Assembly: GCF_018128065.1 (NCBI RefSeq) | Contig: NZ_CP072359.1 | Span: 496,001-560,000 of the forward strand | From: Prevotella melaninogenica | GTDB lineage: Bacteria; Bacteroidota; Bacteroidia; Bacteroidales; Bacteroidaceae | Direction of reading: 5' to 3' | Length of the DNA stretch: 64,000 nt | Shown: positions 8,368 through 17,400 of the stretch, one piece after another | How positions within the stretch are numbered: the first letter of the stretch is position 1 | How the letters are laid out: every line of letters starts with the position of its first letter | The notes under the pieces: model-generated | Database searches by the model: none | Seen by the model: only the letters and a program-made list of their open reading frames with translations | What the model was told of the DNA's origin: nothing | Position numbers and translations under genes: made by a program

Positions 8368-9600
8368 ATGGAAAAAAGATTTATTACATTAAAAGATTTC
8401 GAGATTACTCCCAGCGAGAATGTTATCGAACGTAGCCAAAACTTCCAGAGTTATATTGACCAAATGAATCAGTTCGGCTGCAAGAGTTATTGGGTCATGG
8501 CAAGAACAGGCGTTGGAGCCAAGATGCAAATAGAGGGCTATGGCGGTGAAGTTTCAGCATATATTTCCAACGACTATTTAGGTATGTCGCAAAGACCAGA
8601 GACCAAGGAGGCTGGCATAAATGCCGTCCTGAAATACGGTACAGGGGCAAGTGCCGCTCAAGCCATAGGAGGCTATTTAGACATCCATCAGCAGTTGGAA
8701 CAAGGCATTGCAAAGTTCGTTGGTCAGGAAGATGCAATTCTCTTCTCATCTGGATTTGGTGCCAATGCAGGTTTGCTCCGTGCTATATTGGGAAAAAATG
8801 ACATAGCCTACATTGATTCGTATATCCATACCAGTGCCACAAGTGGTTTAATTGGAACCAATGTAAAGCATATAGGACACAACGACATTGACTATCTTGA
8901 CATGATCCTTGAACGGGAAACGGGAAAATATCAGACTCGATTGGTCATCATCGATGGGGTCTATTCCCAGAATGGAGATTTATCAAAACTTCCCCAATAC
9001 ATTGCGGTCTGCAAGAAACACAATTGTCTTCTTATGATGGATGACGCTCACGGCATTGGAGTTATGGGAGAAAACGGCAGAGGAACAGCCGAATATTATA
9101 ATTGCTTGGGACAAGTAGATATTATTACAGGAACTTTCAGTAAGTCTTTCGGATGTGTCGGTGGTTTTGTTGCCGCGTCAGAAAAACTGATTCAGTATCT
9201 GAGATATTATGCTGACAGTAATGTCTTTTCCGCAGCAATGACTCCACAGGTTGCAGCATCTTCCCTAAAGGCACTGGAACTCATACAGACACAACCAGAG
9301 ATTCGCAAGAAGTTGTGGACTAATGTCAATTATCTGCGCAAACGACTGACAGAGGAAGGCTTTGATATAGGCTGCTCCATATCAGCCATATTTCCTATTA
9401 TGGTAAGAGACAATAAAAAAGTATACGAAATAGCACGAGAATTGCAAAAAAGATGTATCTTTGTAAGCGGTATCACATACCCTGCGGTAAGAACTAAGGA
9501 AGCACGGCTTAGAGTCAGCGTGTTGGCTTCGCACGAAATAGTACAGTTGGAACAATTGGTAACCGCTCTTGTGGAAATCAGAAAATCAATACCTTTTTAA
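8368..9600 (+). CDS. PLP-dependent alpha-oxoamine synthase (KBL/SPT/BioF-like aminotransferase family)
   Basis: 410 aa, fold-type I aminotransferase class I/II. Enzymes of this family condense an amino acid with an acyl-CoA or acyl-ACP and release CO2. The Schiff-base Lys is K259 in GTFSKSFGCVGG. The cofactor-binding DDAHGIGVMGENGRGT and the substrate-region IFSSGFGANAG are present. The length is normal. Similarity level does not tell BioF, 2-amino-3-ketobutyrate ligase, serine palmitoyltransferase and autoinducer (CqsA-like) synthase apart. No biotin or sphingolipid genes are next to it. Its stop is immediately followed by the ATG of a TetR regulator, so the two form an operon. Divergence from the peptide genes suggests a shared control, possibly a lipid or signal linked to peptide production (inference). 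Confidence 0.8.
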   Translation: MEKRFITLKDFEITPSENVIERSQNFQSYIDQMNQFGCKSYWVMARTGVGAKMQIEGYGGEVSAYISNDYLGMSQRPETKEAGINAVLKYGTGASAAQAIGGYLDIHQQLEQGIAKFVGQEDAILFSSGFGANAGLLRAILGKNDIAYIDSYIHTSATSGLIGTNVKHIGHNDIDYLDMILERETGKYQTRLVIIDGVYSQNGDLSKLPQYIAVCKKHNCLLMMDDAHGIGVMGENGRGTAEYYNCLGQVDIITGTFSKSFGCVGGFVAASEKLIQYLRYYADSNVFSAAMTPQVAASSLKALELIQTQPEIRKKLWTNVNYLRKRLTEEGFDIGCSISAIFPIMVRDNKKVYEIARELQKRCIFVSGITYPAVRTKEARLRVSVLASHEIVQLEQLVTALVEIRKSIPF

Positions 9601-10299
9601 ATGGCAGAAGAAGAAAACAAAACCAAAAGATACAGAAGGACAAACGTCGATATACAGGCAGACATTATCAAGGCAGCAGAAAGTCTGATTAAGAAAAAAG
9701 GCTTTGCATCAATGCTGGTGACAGAACTTATTAAGAAAGCCAGAATTGAACCGCTTGTCTTTTATAACAGATATGATAATCTTAGCGAATTTTATGATGA
9801 ATTCGTTAAGAAGTACGACTATTGGTTTAAGGATGTCCTGACTAAAATCCCATTTCCTACAGATTCTGAATTAGGTTATATCAGTATTTTCAAGGATGTA
9901 CACAAGTCACTTCAAGACAAATCCGTGATGTTGGAATTACTACGTTGGGAAATAGCGGAAGGAAATGAAACTACGGTTCGTACAGCTATGCTTAGGGAAA
10001 TGCACACATTACCTCTTGTCAATACTTACGAGGGGAAATTTAAGGATATAGATATATCTGCTATATCTGCATTGATTATAGGGGGGATATACTACCTCAA
10101 TCTCCACCGTGACCGTTCAAAGTTTGCCGATATTGACGTGAATACGGAGCAAGGCAGAAAACGCATAGAAAATGCCTTAGAGGAACTTGGACACATGATA
10201 TTCCACTACCATGAAGTAAATAATTATAAAAAAGTAGTTGCTGAAAGAATGAAAGAAAATGGCATCAGCGATGAAATCATAAAAAAGTGTTTGGATTAA
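9601..10299 (+). CDS. TetR/AcrR-family transcriptional regulator
   Basis: 232 aa with an N-terminal TetR helix-turn-helix (about residues 14-60: DIIKAAESLIKKKGF, then LVTELIKKARIEPLVFYNRY) and a helical C-terminal ligand or dimer domain. TetR proteins repress until a small ligand binds. The start codon directly abuts the stop of the oxoamine synthase gene (TAA-ATG), so they are translationally linked. Likely targets are the divergent promoters at 8248-8336, and perhaps their copy at 45-165 (inference). The charged, Lys-rich first 14 residues are common in Bacteroidetes members. Confidence 0.85.
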   Translation: MAEEENKTKRYRRTNVDIQADIIKAAESLIKKKGFASMLVTELIKKARIEPLVFYNRYDNLSEFYDEFVKKYDYWFKDVLTKIPFPTDSELGYISIFKDVHKSLQDKSVMLELLRWEIAEGNETTVRTAMLREMHTLPLVNTYEGKFKDIDISAISALIIGGIYYLNLHRDRSKFADIDVNTEQGRKRIENALEELGHMIFHYHEVNNYKKVVAERMKENGISDEIIKKCLD

Positions 10300-10317
10300 A
10301 CGATACAATCCAAAGAG

Positions 10318-10351
10318 ATTCCCCACTTATCCAGCGTGATAATTGGGGAAT
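10318..10351 (+). terminator. Terminator after the TetR gene
   Basis: ATTCCCCA (10318-10325) pairs with TGGGGAAT (10344-10351) around an 18-nt loop and is followed by TTTCTTATT. It is 19 nt past the TetR stop, consistent with the end of the two-gene operon. Confidence 0.55.
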
Positions 10352-10369
10352 TTTCTTATTATAGCAACT

Positions 10370-10418
10370 ATATCTTACTTAGCAAAGCGGCATTTTAGAA
10401 TTCCTGTAAGTAAGATAT
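10370..10418. repeat. 12-bp inverted repeat in the 10.3-10.5 kb gap
   Basis: ATATCTTACTTA (10370-10381) is repeated inverted as TAAGTAAGATAT (10407-10418), 25 nt apart. The 250-nt gap otherwise holds only A/T-rich sequence leading to the gene at 10549. It may be an operator or a second hairpin; no T-tract follows. Confidence 0.45.
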
Positions 10419-10548
10419 TACAACGCACAAACGACTATTTCCTGTAATCTCCCTTTATTTCCTGCTTTTCCCAAAAACTTTTATTTCTCTTTATATACCT
10501 ATAATTTAGCTGCTTGATAAGAGTATTCACCATTAAAATTATCAAGTA

Positions 10549-11952
10549 ATGGAATCAAACAGCAATGACAATTACGTGCTGGTCTTGGAAGACCGCACGG
10601 AAGTGAAGAATGAGCAGGAAGCAGGGAAGTTGTCCGTCGTGTCCAGTGTTGACGACAAGGGTAACCTCAAAACTACTGAGGCTGTCGCTGCCAATCAAGC
10701 AGCGTTCTTGAAGTTCAACAACAAGGACGGACTTCTGAAGAACTTCATGACCAACTTCCTCAAACAGTTCAACAACCCGACTCATTTCGGGTTATACAAG
10801 GTCGTAGCAGACAATGTGGAGCAGAGCGTGGACAACCTGCGCACCATGCTGCAAAACCGTGAAAAGCCCGAAAGCAAGCAGCAGTTGGCTTACAGTCAGG
10901 TGCGCTTTGAGGACTTCCTACCCAAACAGAAGAACGCCACCGCTATTGACGAGTCGAAGATTGACTGGAAGCAGCTCGACACCCTCGGTCTTTCCCGTGA
11001 GCGATTGGAGCAGAGTGGAGAATTGGAAAAGATGCTCAATTGGCAGAAGAGCAATCTCTTGACGATTGCCGTACCTATTGGAGACACTACCATCTACACT
11101 GAAGCACGCCTTGCATTCCGTACGGACGATAACGGCAATATCGGTTTGGCAATTCATCCTTTGAGAAAAGAACCACAGCTTGACTTTCCCTATATGGGTT
11201 ACAAGTTCTCTCCCGAAGAGAAAGAACAGCTCCTTGCTACGGGTAATCTTGGCAAGACCATTGAGGTAACCCCAAAGAACGGAGAACCGTTTGCCGCCTA
11301 CGTCTCCATCGACCCACAGACCAATGAGATTATTGCCCTGCGTGCCGACCGCGTGAACATCCCCAAGGAAATCAAAGGCGTTACGCTTTCCGATGCGCAG
11401 TACAAAGACCTTGTAGAGGGCAAAGCCGTGAAAGTGGAAGGAATGACCGCCAAGAGTGGTAAGTCCTTCAATGCTACTTTGCAGGTCAATGCCGAGAAGA
11501 AAGGCATCGAGTTTATCTTCGATAACAAGCAAGGCTTGAAAGAACGACAGCAGCACACCCGACAACAAGGCGCACCACATAAACTCTGCGGTTTGGAACT
11601 GAGCGAAAAACAGCGTGAAGCCTTGGACAGCGGACGAACACTTTATCTGAAAAACATGGTGGACAAGGAAGGGCAACCCTTCAATGCCTACGTCAAGATG
11701 GACAAGGAACAGAACCGCCCGCGTTTCTACAAATGGAATCCTGACAAGAAGCAGGAGACCGGCAAGGAAAAGGTGGTAGCCGTAGCCGAAGAACACAAGA
11801 CGCAGGTTGCCGTGAACAACCAAGGCAAGACCAACGAAGCCACCAAAAATGTGAATGAGCCGTTAAAGTCCGGGCAGACACAGCCCACTGATGCCCAAAA
11901 GCAGAAGCAGGACGAGAACAAACAGAAGAAGTCTCGTGGACGCAAAATGTAA
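10549..11952 (+). CDS. DUF4099/DUF3945 domain protein of conjugative elements
   Basis: 467 aa. The N-terminal part (NNKDGLLKNFMTNFLKQFNN to about residue 220) fits DUF4099. The rest contains repeated DUF3945 units, seen as KTIEVTPKNGEPFAAYVSID, KAVKVEGMTAKSGKSFNATL and RTLYLKNMVDKEGQPFNAYV. The tail is low-complexity, rich in Lys/Gln/Asn, ending KKSRGRKM. It is soluble and basic at the end, so probably nucleic-acid associated. The function is unknown. In Bacteroidetes integrative elements this family precedes topoisomerase III, exactly as here, and the last DUF3945 unit resembles the C-terminal extension of that topoisomerase. Confidence 0.85.
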   Translation: MESNSNDNYVLVLEDRTEVKNEQEAGKLSVVSSVDDKGNLKTTEAVAANQAAFLKFNNKDGLLKNFMTNFLKQFNNPTHFGLYKVVADNVEQSVDNLRTMLQNREKPESKQQLAYSQVRFEDFLPKQKNATAIDESKIDWKQLDTLGLSRERLEQSGELEKMLNWQKSNLLTIAVPIGDTTIYTEARLAFRTDDNGNIGLAIHPLRKEPQLDFPYMGYKFSPEEKEQLLATGNLGKTIEVTPKNGEPFAAYVSIDPQTNEIIALRADRVNIPKEIKGVTLSDAQYKDLVEGKAVKVEGMTAKSGKSFNATLQVNAEKKGIEFIFDNKQGLKERQQHTRQQGAPHKLCGLELSEKQREALDSGRTLYLKNMVDKEGQPFNAYVKMDKEQNRPRFYKWNPDKKQETGKEKVVAVAEEHKTQVAVNNQGKTNEATKNVNEPLKSGQTQPTDAQKQKQDENKQKKSRGRKM

Positions 11953-11957
11953 AACGA

Positions 11958-11979
11958 GAGAGCCACACAAGTGGCTCTC
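11958..11979 (+). terminator. Hairpin after the DUF3945 gene
   Basis: GAGAGCCAC, loop ACAA, GTGGCTCTC, a perfect 9-bp stem starting 6 nt after the stop. There is no T-tract, so it may be a weak terminator or mRNA 3' structure. The rest of the gap to 12258 is A/T-rich and I see no further gene in it. Confidence 0.55.
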
Positions 11980-12258
11980 CGTATTGGAGGGAGGGGGAAA
12001 TCATTTATTTTTACCGACATAATATTGGCTTTAACGGAACTTCTTACTCCCATTTCTCCCCAAATTCCAAAAGTTATAGTCTTCTCTGTATCCATCATAA
12101 TATAATCCTTTATGTTAATATAATTCACAAATAGTGTCGAAACACTCAAAGTTAGCTCTATTAAGTTGGGATAAAGAGGAACATTAAAGAGCAGCATTAT
12201 GCCGAAACAAATGCTAATTAATATTTTGCAAAGTTACAAATAAATATTATAAAAACAA

Positions 12259-14331
12259 ATGAATATATGTATTATTGCCGAGAAACCCTCGGTAGCCAGA
12301 GACATAGCCCGCATCGTAGGAGCAACGAGCAAGCAAGACGGATATATGGAAGGCTGCGGCTACCTCGTCACTTGGGCAATGGGACATCTCATAGCCCTTG
12401 CCATGCCCGAAGCCTACGGTTTTTCTGCCTATAAAGCTGAAGCCCTGCCCATTCGTCCCAATCCTTTCAGGCTTATCGTGCGTCAAGTGCGCAAGGACAA
12501 GGACTACACGTCCGACCCCGCAGCCCTCAAGCAACTCAAAGCTATCCAGGGTTGCTTCGACAGAGCAGACCGCATCATCGTAGCTACCGATGCAGGGCGT
12601 GAGGGTGAACTTATCTTTCGCTATATCTATCACCATTTGAACTGCCACAAGCCTTTTGACAGACTTTGGATTTCCTCGCTTACGGATAAAGCCATCCGTG
12701 AAGGACTTGCCCATCTCAAGGCAGGAACTGCGTATGACAATCTCTATCACACCGCCAAGGCTAGAAGTGAAGCCGATTGGCTTGTGGGCATCAATGCCAG
12801 CCGTGCCCTGTCCATTGCTCGCAAAGGCGGTTACTCTTTGGGGCGGGTACAGACTCCGACACTCGCTATGGTCTGCCGTCGGTACATAGAGAACCGTGAT
12901 TTTGCTTCCGTACCCTATTGGAAACTCTCCGTTCTTACAGAAAAAGAGGGCTTATCGCTGAAAACCGTTGGCTGTAAAGACTATGAGAGTGAAGCATCGG
13001 CACAGACTGCTCTCGCCATGCTTCGCAGTCAGAGCCAGCTTACGGTAGAAACGGTCACAAGAAAGGTAACGCATACCGCGCCACCCCTCTTGTACGACCT
13101 CACTGCCTTGCAGAAGGATGCCAACAAACGCCACGGCTTTTCTGCAGACAAAACCCTCTCGATAGCCCAAAGTCTCTATGAGAAGAAAATCACGACCTAT
13201 CCCCGCACTGGCAGCCGATACATCAGTGAAGATGTCTTCGAGGAAATCCCCGCCTTGCTGCGTAAGATAGGCATGCCACTATCAAATACACTTAATTGCC
13301 ATTCGGTGGACAATACAAAAGTAACCGACCACCACGCCATCATCCCGACTGGTGAAACACCATCAGGATTGTCGGCAGATGAAGCGACCGTCTACCAGAT
13401 GGTGGTCAATCGCTTTGTCGAAGCTTTTTCTCCCGATTCCGAGGAAGAACGTATGCAGGTGCGGTTCACTGACGGCACCAATACCTTTACTTGGAAAGCA
13501 TACCGACAAATCTCTTTAGGCTGGAAAGCCGTACAGAAAGGTAAAGAAGCGGAGGCAGATAAGAAAGAAGATGATGACGAACAGTTCTTGTCTTCATTGC
13601 CCAACTTGCCAGAAGGAGAAGTCCTACCACTTGTCAATGCAGAAATCACCGAGCATAAGACCAAGCCAAAGCCTCTCTATACAGAGGCAACGCTCCTCTC
13701 TGCTATGGAGAATGCCGGAAAAGAGGTCAAAGATGCAGAAAGCAAGAAAGCAATGGCAGCGTGTGGTATCGGTACACCTGCCACCCGTGCCAACATCATT
13801 GAAACGCTGATCCTTCGTGATTATATCCGAAGGGACAAGAAAGCCATCATACCGACAGAAAAAGGCCTAGCTGTCTATGAGATTGTCAAGGACAAGAAGA
13901 TAGCCAATGCGGAGATGACAGGCAGTTGGGAACTTGCCCTTGCCGCTATTGAAGTAGGAAAGATGCCATCTGATAAGTTCTCACAAGGCATCAACTCATA
14001 CGTGGGAACTATTTGCGAGGAACTCCTTTCACTTTCTTCAGAGCAGAAGTCCTATCCTGTCTACCGCTGCCCAAAGTGCGGACAGCAGAGTGTCGGCATC
14101 TATGCCAAGGTAGCCAAGTGCAGGCATGAAACCTGTGGTTTCCACGTGTTTCGTGAAGTCTGCGGCATACATCTCTCTGAAGATAATATCCGTGACTTGA
14201 TAAGTTCTGGTCGTACGCCTATCCTTAAAGGACTGACCAGCAAGGCTGGCAAGAAGTTCAACGCCCGACTGGTTTTGAAGGACGATTATACCACCACCTT
14301 TGAGTTTGAACAAAACAAGAAACGGAAATAG
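12259..14331 (+). CDS. topB: Type IA DNA topoisomerase III of a mobile element
   Basis: 690 aa. The Toprim domain is at the N-terminus (MNICIIAEKPSVARDIARIV; acidic motif DAGREGE near residue 110). The catalytic Tyr is Y314 in KKITTYPRTGSRYISEDV. The C-terminus has a zinc-binding CPKCGQQS...CRHETCGFH segment, then one DUF3945-like unit (PILKGLTSKAGKKFNARL). The enzyme passes single strands through transient breaks and would resolve replication or transfer intermediates of the element. Length is typical of the element-borne TopB. It follows the DUF3945 gene by 306 nt and precedes the helicase-methylase gene by 92 nt, the usual order in these elements. Confidence 0.93.
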   Translation: MNICIIAEKPSVARDIARIVGATSKQDGYMEGCGYLVTWAMGHLIALAMPEAYGFSAYKAEALPIRPNPFRLIVRQVRKDKDYTSDPAALKQLKAIQGCFDRADRIIVATDAGREGELIFRYIYHHLNCHKPFDRLWISSLTDKAIREGLAHLKAGTAYDNLYHTAKARSEADWLVGINASRALSIARKGGYSLGRVQTPTLAMVCRRYIENRDFASVPYWKLSVLTEKEGLSLKTVGCKDYESEASAQTALAMLRSQSQLTVETVTRKVTHTAPPLLYDLTALQKDANKRHGFSADKTLSIAQSLYEKKITTYPRTGSRYISEDVFEEIPALLRKIGMPLSNTLNCHSVDNTKVTDHHAIIPTGETPSGLSADEATVYQMVVNRFVEAFSPDSEEERMQVRFTDGTNTFTWKAYRQISLGWKAVQKGKEAEADKKEDDDEQFLSSLPNLPEGEVLPLVNAEITEHKTKPKPLYTEATLLSAMENAGKEVKDAESKKAMAACGIGTPATRANIIETLILRDYIRRDKKAIIPTEKGLAVYEIVKDKKIANAEMTGSWELALAAIEVGKMPSDKFSQGINSYVGTICEELLSLSSEQKSYPVYRCPKCGQQSVGIYAKVAKCRHETCGFHVFREVCGIHLSEDNIRDLISSGRTPILKGLTSKAGKKFNARLVLKDDYTTTFEFEQNKKRK

Positions 14332-14423
14332 CATACTACTTCATTTCTGATACTAAAGTCTGACATTACAGTCAAGCTTAGGTGTCAGAGTGATTATTCC
14401 CATAATAGAATACGTTATACCTT

Positions 14424-17400
14424 ATGGCATACAATAAGAAAGAAGTCCTGCAAGCCAACACGGAGGCTATCCGTGTGGTCTTGCGCCTGGAAAAAGAACG
14501 CCGCGAAGCCACCGAAGCTGAAAAAAGTATCTTACGAAACAATCAGGGCTTCGGTGGCTTGAAATGTGTACTCAACCGTACAGATAACCCCGATGACATA
14601 CGCTATTGGAGCAAGTCAGAGCAGAATCTCTTTGAACCTACCCAGCAGCTCAAACAGATGATTTACCGTGAAGCTGTAGATGCCAATACCGCCAAGCGGT
14701 ACTGGGAGAGCATCAAGGCAAGTGTACTGACCTCCTTCTATACCGATACCCGTATCGTTTCTGCCATCTCAGACGCACTTGCCTCCACAAACCTGCAGGT
14801 AAGACGATGCTTAGACCCTTCTATGGGCATGGGAGCCTTTGCCGAGACCTTTGCAAAGCAAGCGGGTGTTGTAGATGCAATGGAAAAGGACCTGCTCACT
14901 GCCCGCATCTCACAAGCCCTGCACCCTTATGGAAAAGGCAATATCTTCGTCCGAAATGAGCCTTTTGAAGCCATTGGGGAGTTAGAAAACAAAGACAAGT
15001 ACGACCTTATTACAAGTAACATTCCTTTCGGTGATTTCATGGTCTATGACCGAGAGTATAACAAAGGCAAGGACACTCTTAAACGTGAGTCCACACGTGC
15101 CATTCACAATTACTTCTTCGTGAAAGGTCTGGACTGCATCAAGGAAGGAGGAATTTTGGCATTCATCACCTCACAGGGCGTATTAGACAGTCCCCGCAAT
15201 GAAGCCATACGCCGTTACCTCATGCAGAACAGCCGCCTTATCTCTGTTCTCCGTCTGCCATCAGGTATGTTTTCAGACAATGCAGGTACGGACGTGGGCA
15301 GTGACCTCATCGTCCTGCAGAAGCAGACAGGTAAAGAAACCAGCGAGGGAATTGAGCAGCAATTCGTAGAAACTCTTTCCGTTCCCAAAGAAGAAGGCTC
15401 TTCTGTCGTCTTCAAGCACAACTCACTTTTTGTAGGAGATTGGAAGGATATATCTCATCGCACCATTGCCACGGAGCGCATAATGGGTACAGACCCTTAT
15501 GGAAGACCTGCATGGGAGTATCGGTTCACAGGAGGGATTGAGGAAATGGCAGAAAGTCTCCGAACACGGCTCTCCCTTGAAATGGGACAACGTATCGACC
15601 GTAAGCTATATGAAACAGGTATACCGATGACAGAGGTAGAGCGAGAGGCAGAAGCGGAGAAACAGCTCCGCAAGTTGGGTATTACCATAAGTCGGGAAGA
15701 AGAAACAGAGAGGACAAAGACTGAAGACAAGGGTATAAACGATGCCTATAACCTCATGCCCGACAGTATCAGGAAGCAACTGCCAAAACTTTACAGCACG
15801 GAAAAGGAACTCATTGGCGATAAGGTTGCCTATGCACGCTATTTCTTCCCTATGGGAGCATATACAGCCTACCTTCTGGAATATGATCCTAAGAGCCGCA
15901 TTGGCTTCGGTGCTGTCACGATGGGTTACGGCTGGGAGCTTGGCAATATGTCCCTCGATGAGATGGAAGGCGTAAAAGTAAGAGGACTGGGCATTGAACG
16001 TGACCTGTACTTCTCTCCTAAGAAATTGCACGAGATAGCCGAACTGGAAGAAATAGTCAGGGGACAATATACCAAAGAAGAAGTGGTGGCAGAGGAAATC
16101 AAGGAAGAAGTGATAACAAAGGCAGAAACAGAGAATAAGGTTAAGGAGACTGTAACCATTGCTTCTGAGAACGATACGCAGATAATGGAAAATACCGTTC
16201 CTAACGGCGAGACAATCCCATTACAGCCGTCATCATCAGAGTCTGCCCCACAACAATTCGTATCAGAACAGCCTTCCATGACTATAGAACCTGCTCCCGA
16301 AGGCGTACCCGCCTTGACACTTCATCATCAATACGAGCAGGAACCACAGGAAATCCGTACGGATATTGAAGCCCCGAGAGAGATGAACGGGCAGACGATA
16401 TTCTTTGACGACGATCATCATCCGGTGGTGGACAATAACATGGAAGACATCGGACAACCGGAGCAACTGTCACTATTTGCCCCAGAGGAATACAGCCTTT
16501 GGACAAGAGAAGTTACCCGTGTGAACCATGAAATCAAGGATAATTCAGGAACTTCACAGGTGCGCCGTCCTATAACTCAAACTGCTCCCCAGAAATCATC
16601 GGAGTCCAAGATGCAAAAGGTGGCAACCTCTCCTCAACGTCGTACCCGTAGTAGCAGGAAAGCAGCTTCTTCCTCTTCACGTGAGCCGTCACTTTTCGAC
16701 TTCATGAACGAAGCCGAGGAGCGCAAGCCAAAACCGATAGCGGAAGTCAGAAAGGAGTTTGACGCTTCACCACGCCCTTTTCTCTCTTCGCCGGACTCTC
16801 ACCTGAGAGACGGCTCCATTGTCGTGCAGAAAGGTCAGGTGGGGTTTCTTTCTGACCTGAAGCGACATCCGACCTTCAACCCGATGGACTTGCCGTATGC
16901 GCAGCTTTCCCGTCTCAAAGCCTATATCGAGATACGGGAGTGCTATCATCGTCTATATGACTACGAAGCAGAGAACCATGCAGAAGACAGGGAAGACCGT
17001 AGCAGGCTCAACCACCTGTATGATGACTATGTTGCACGCGGGGGCTACTTCAATCAGAAGGCGAATACTGACATTATCAAGATGGATACTACAGGCGTGG
17101 AAATGCTCTTCTTGGAACGCTCTGAGAACGGCAGGTACGTCAAGGCGGACATCTTCGACCATCCAACGGCATTTTCTACTACGGAACTGACCGTTGCCAC
17201 AGACCCGATGGAGGCATTGGGTGCATCGCTCAACAAGTACGGTACGGTGGAACTTGACTACATGAGTTCGCTTTTACCTGATATGGAGGAAAGCGACATC
17301 ATTTCTTCCTTGGAAGGTCGCATCTATTTCAACCCTGAAGAGAATGCTTACGAAGTGGCGGACAAGTTCATTTCGGGCAATGTAATAGAAAAGGCGGAGC

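Noticed and set aside
10918..11823. 301-codon frame antisense to the DUF3945 gene
   Set aside because: Shadow of a well-supported gene with family domains; no promoter or ribosome site and low-complexity hydrophobic product.
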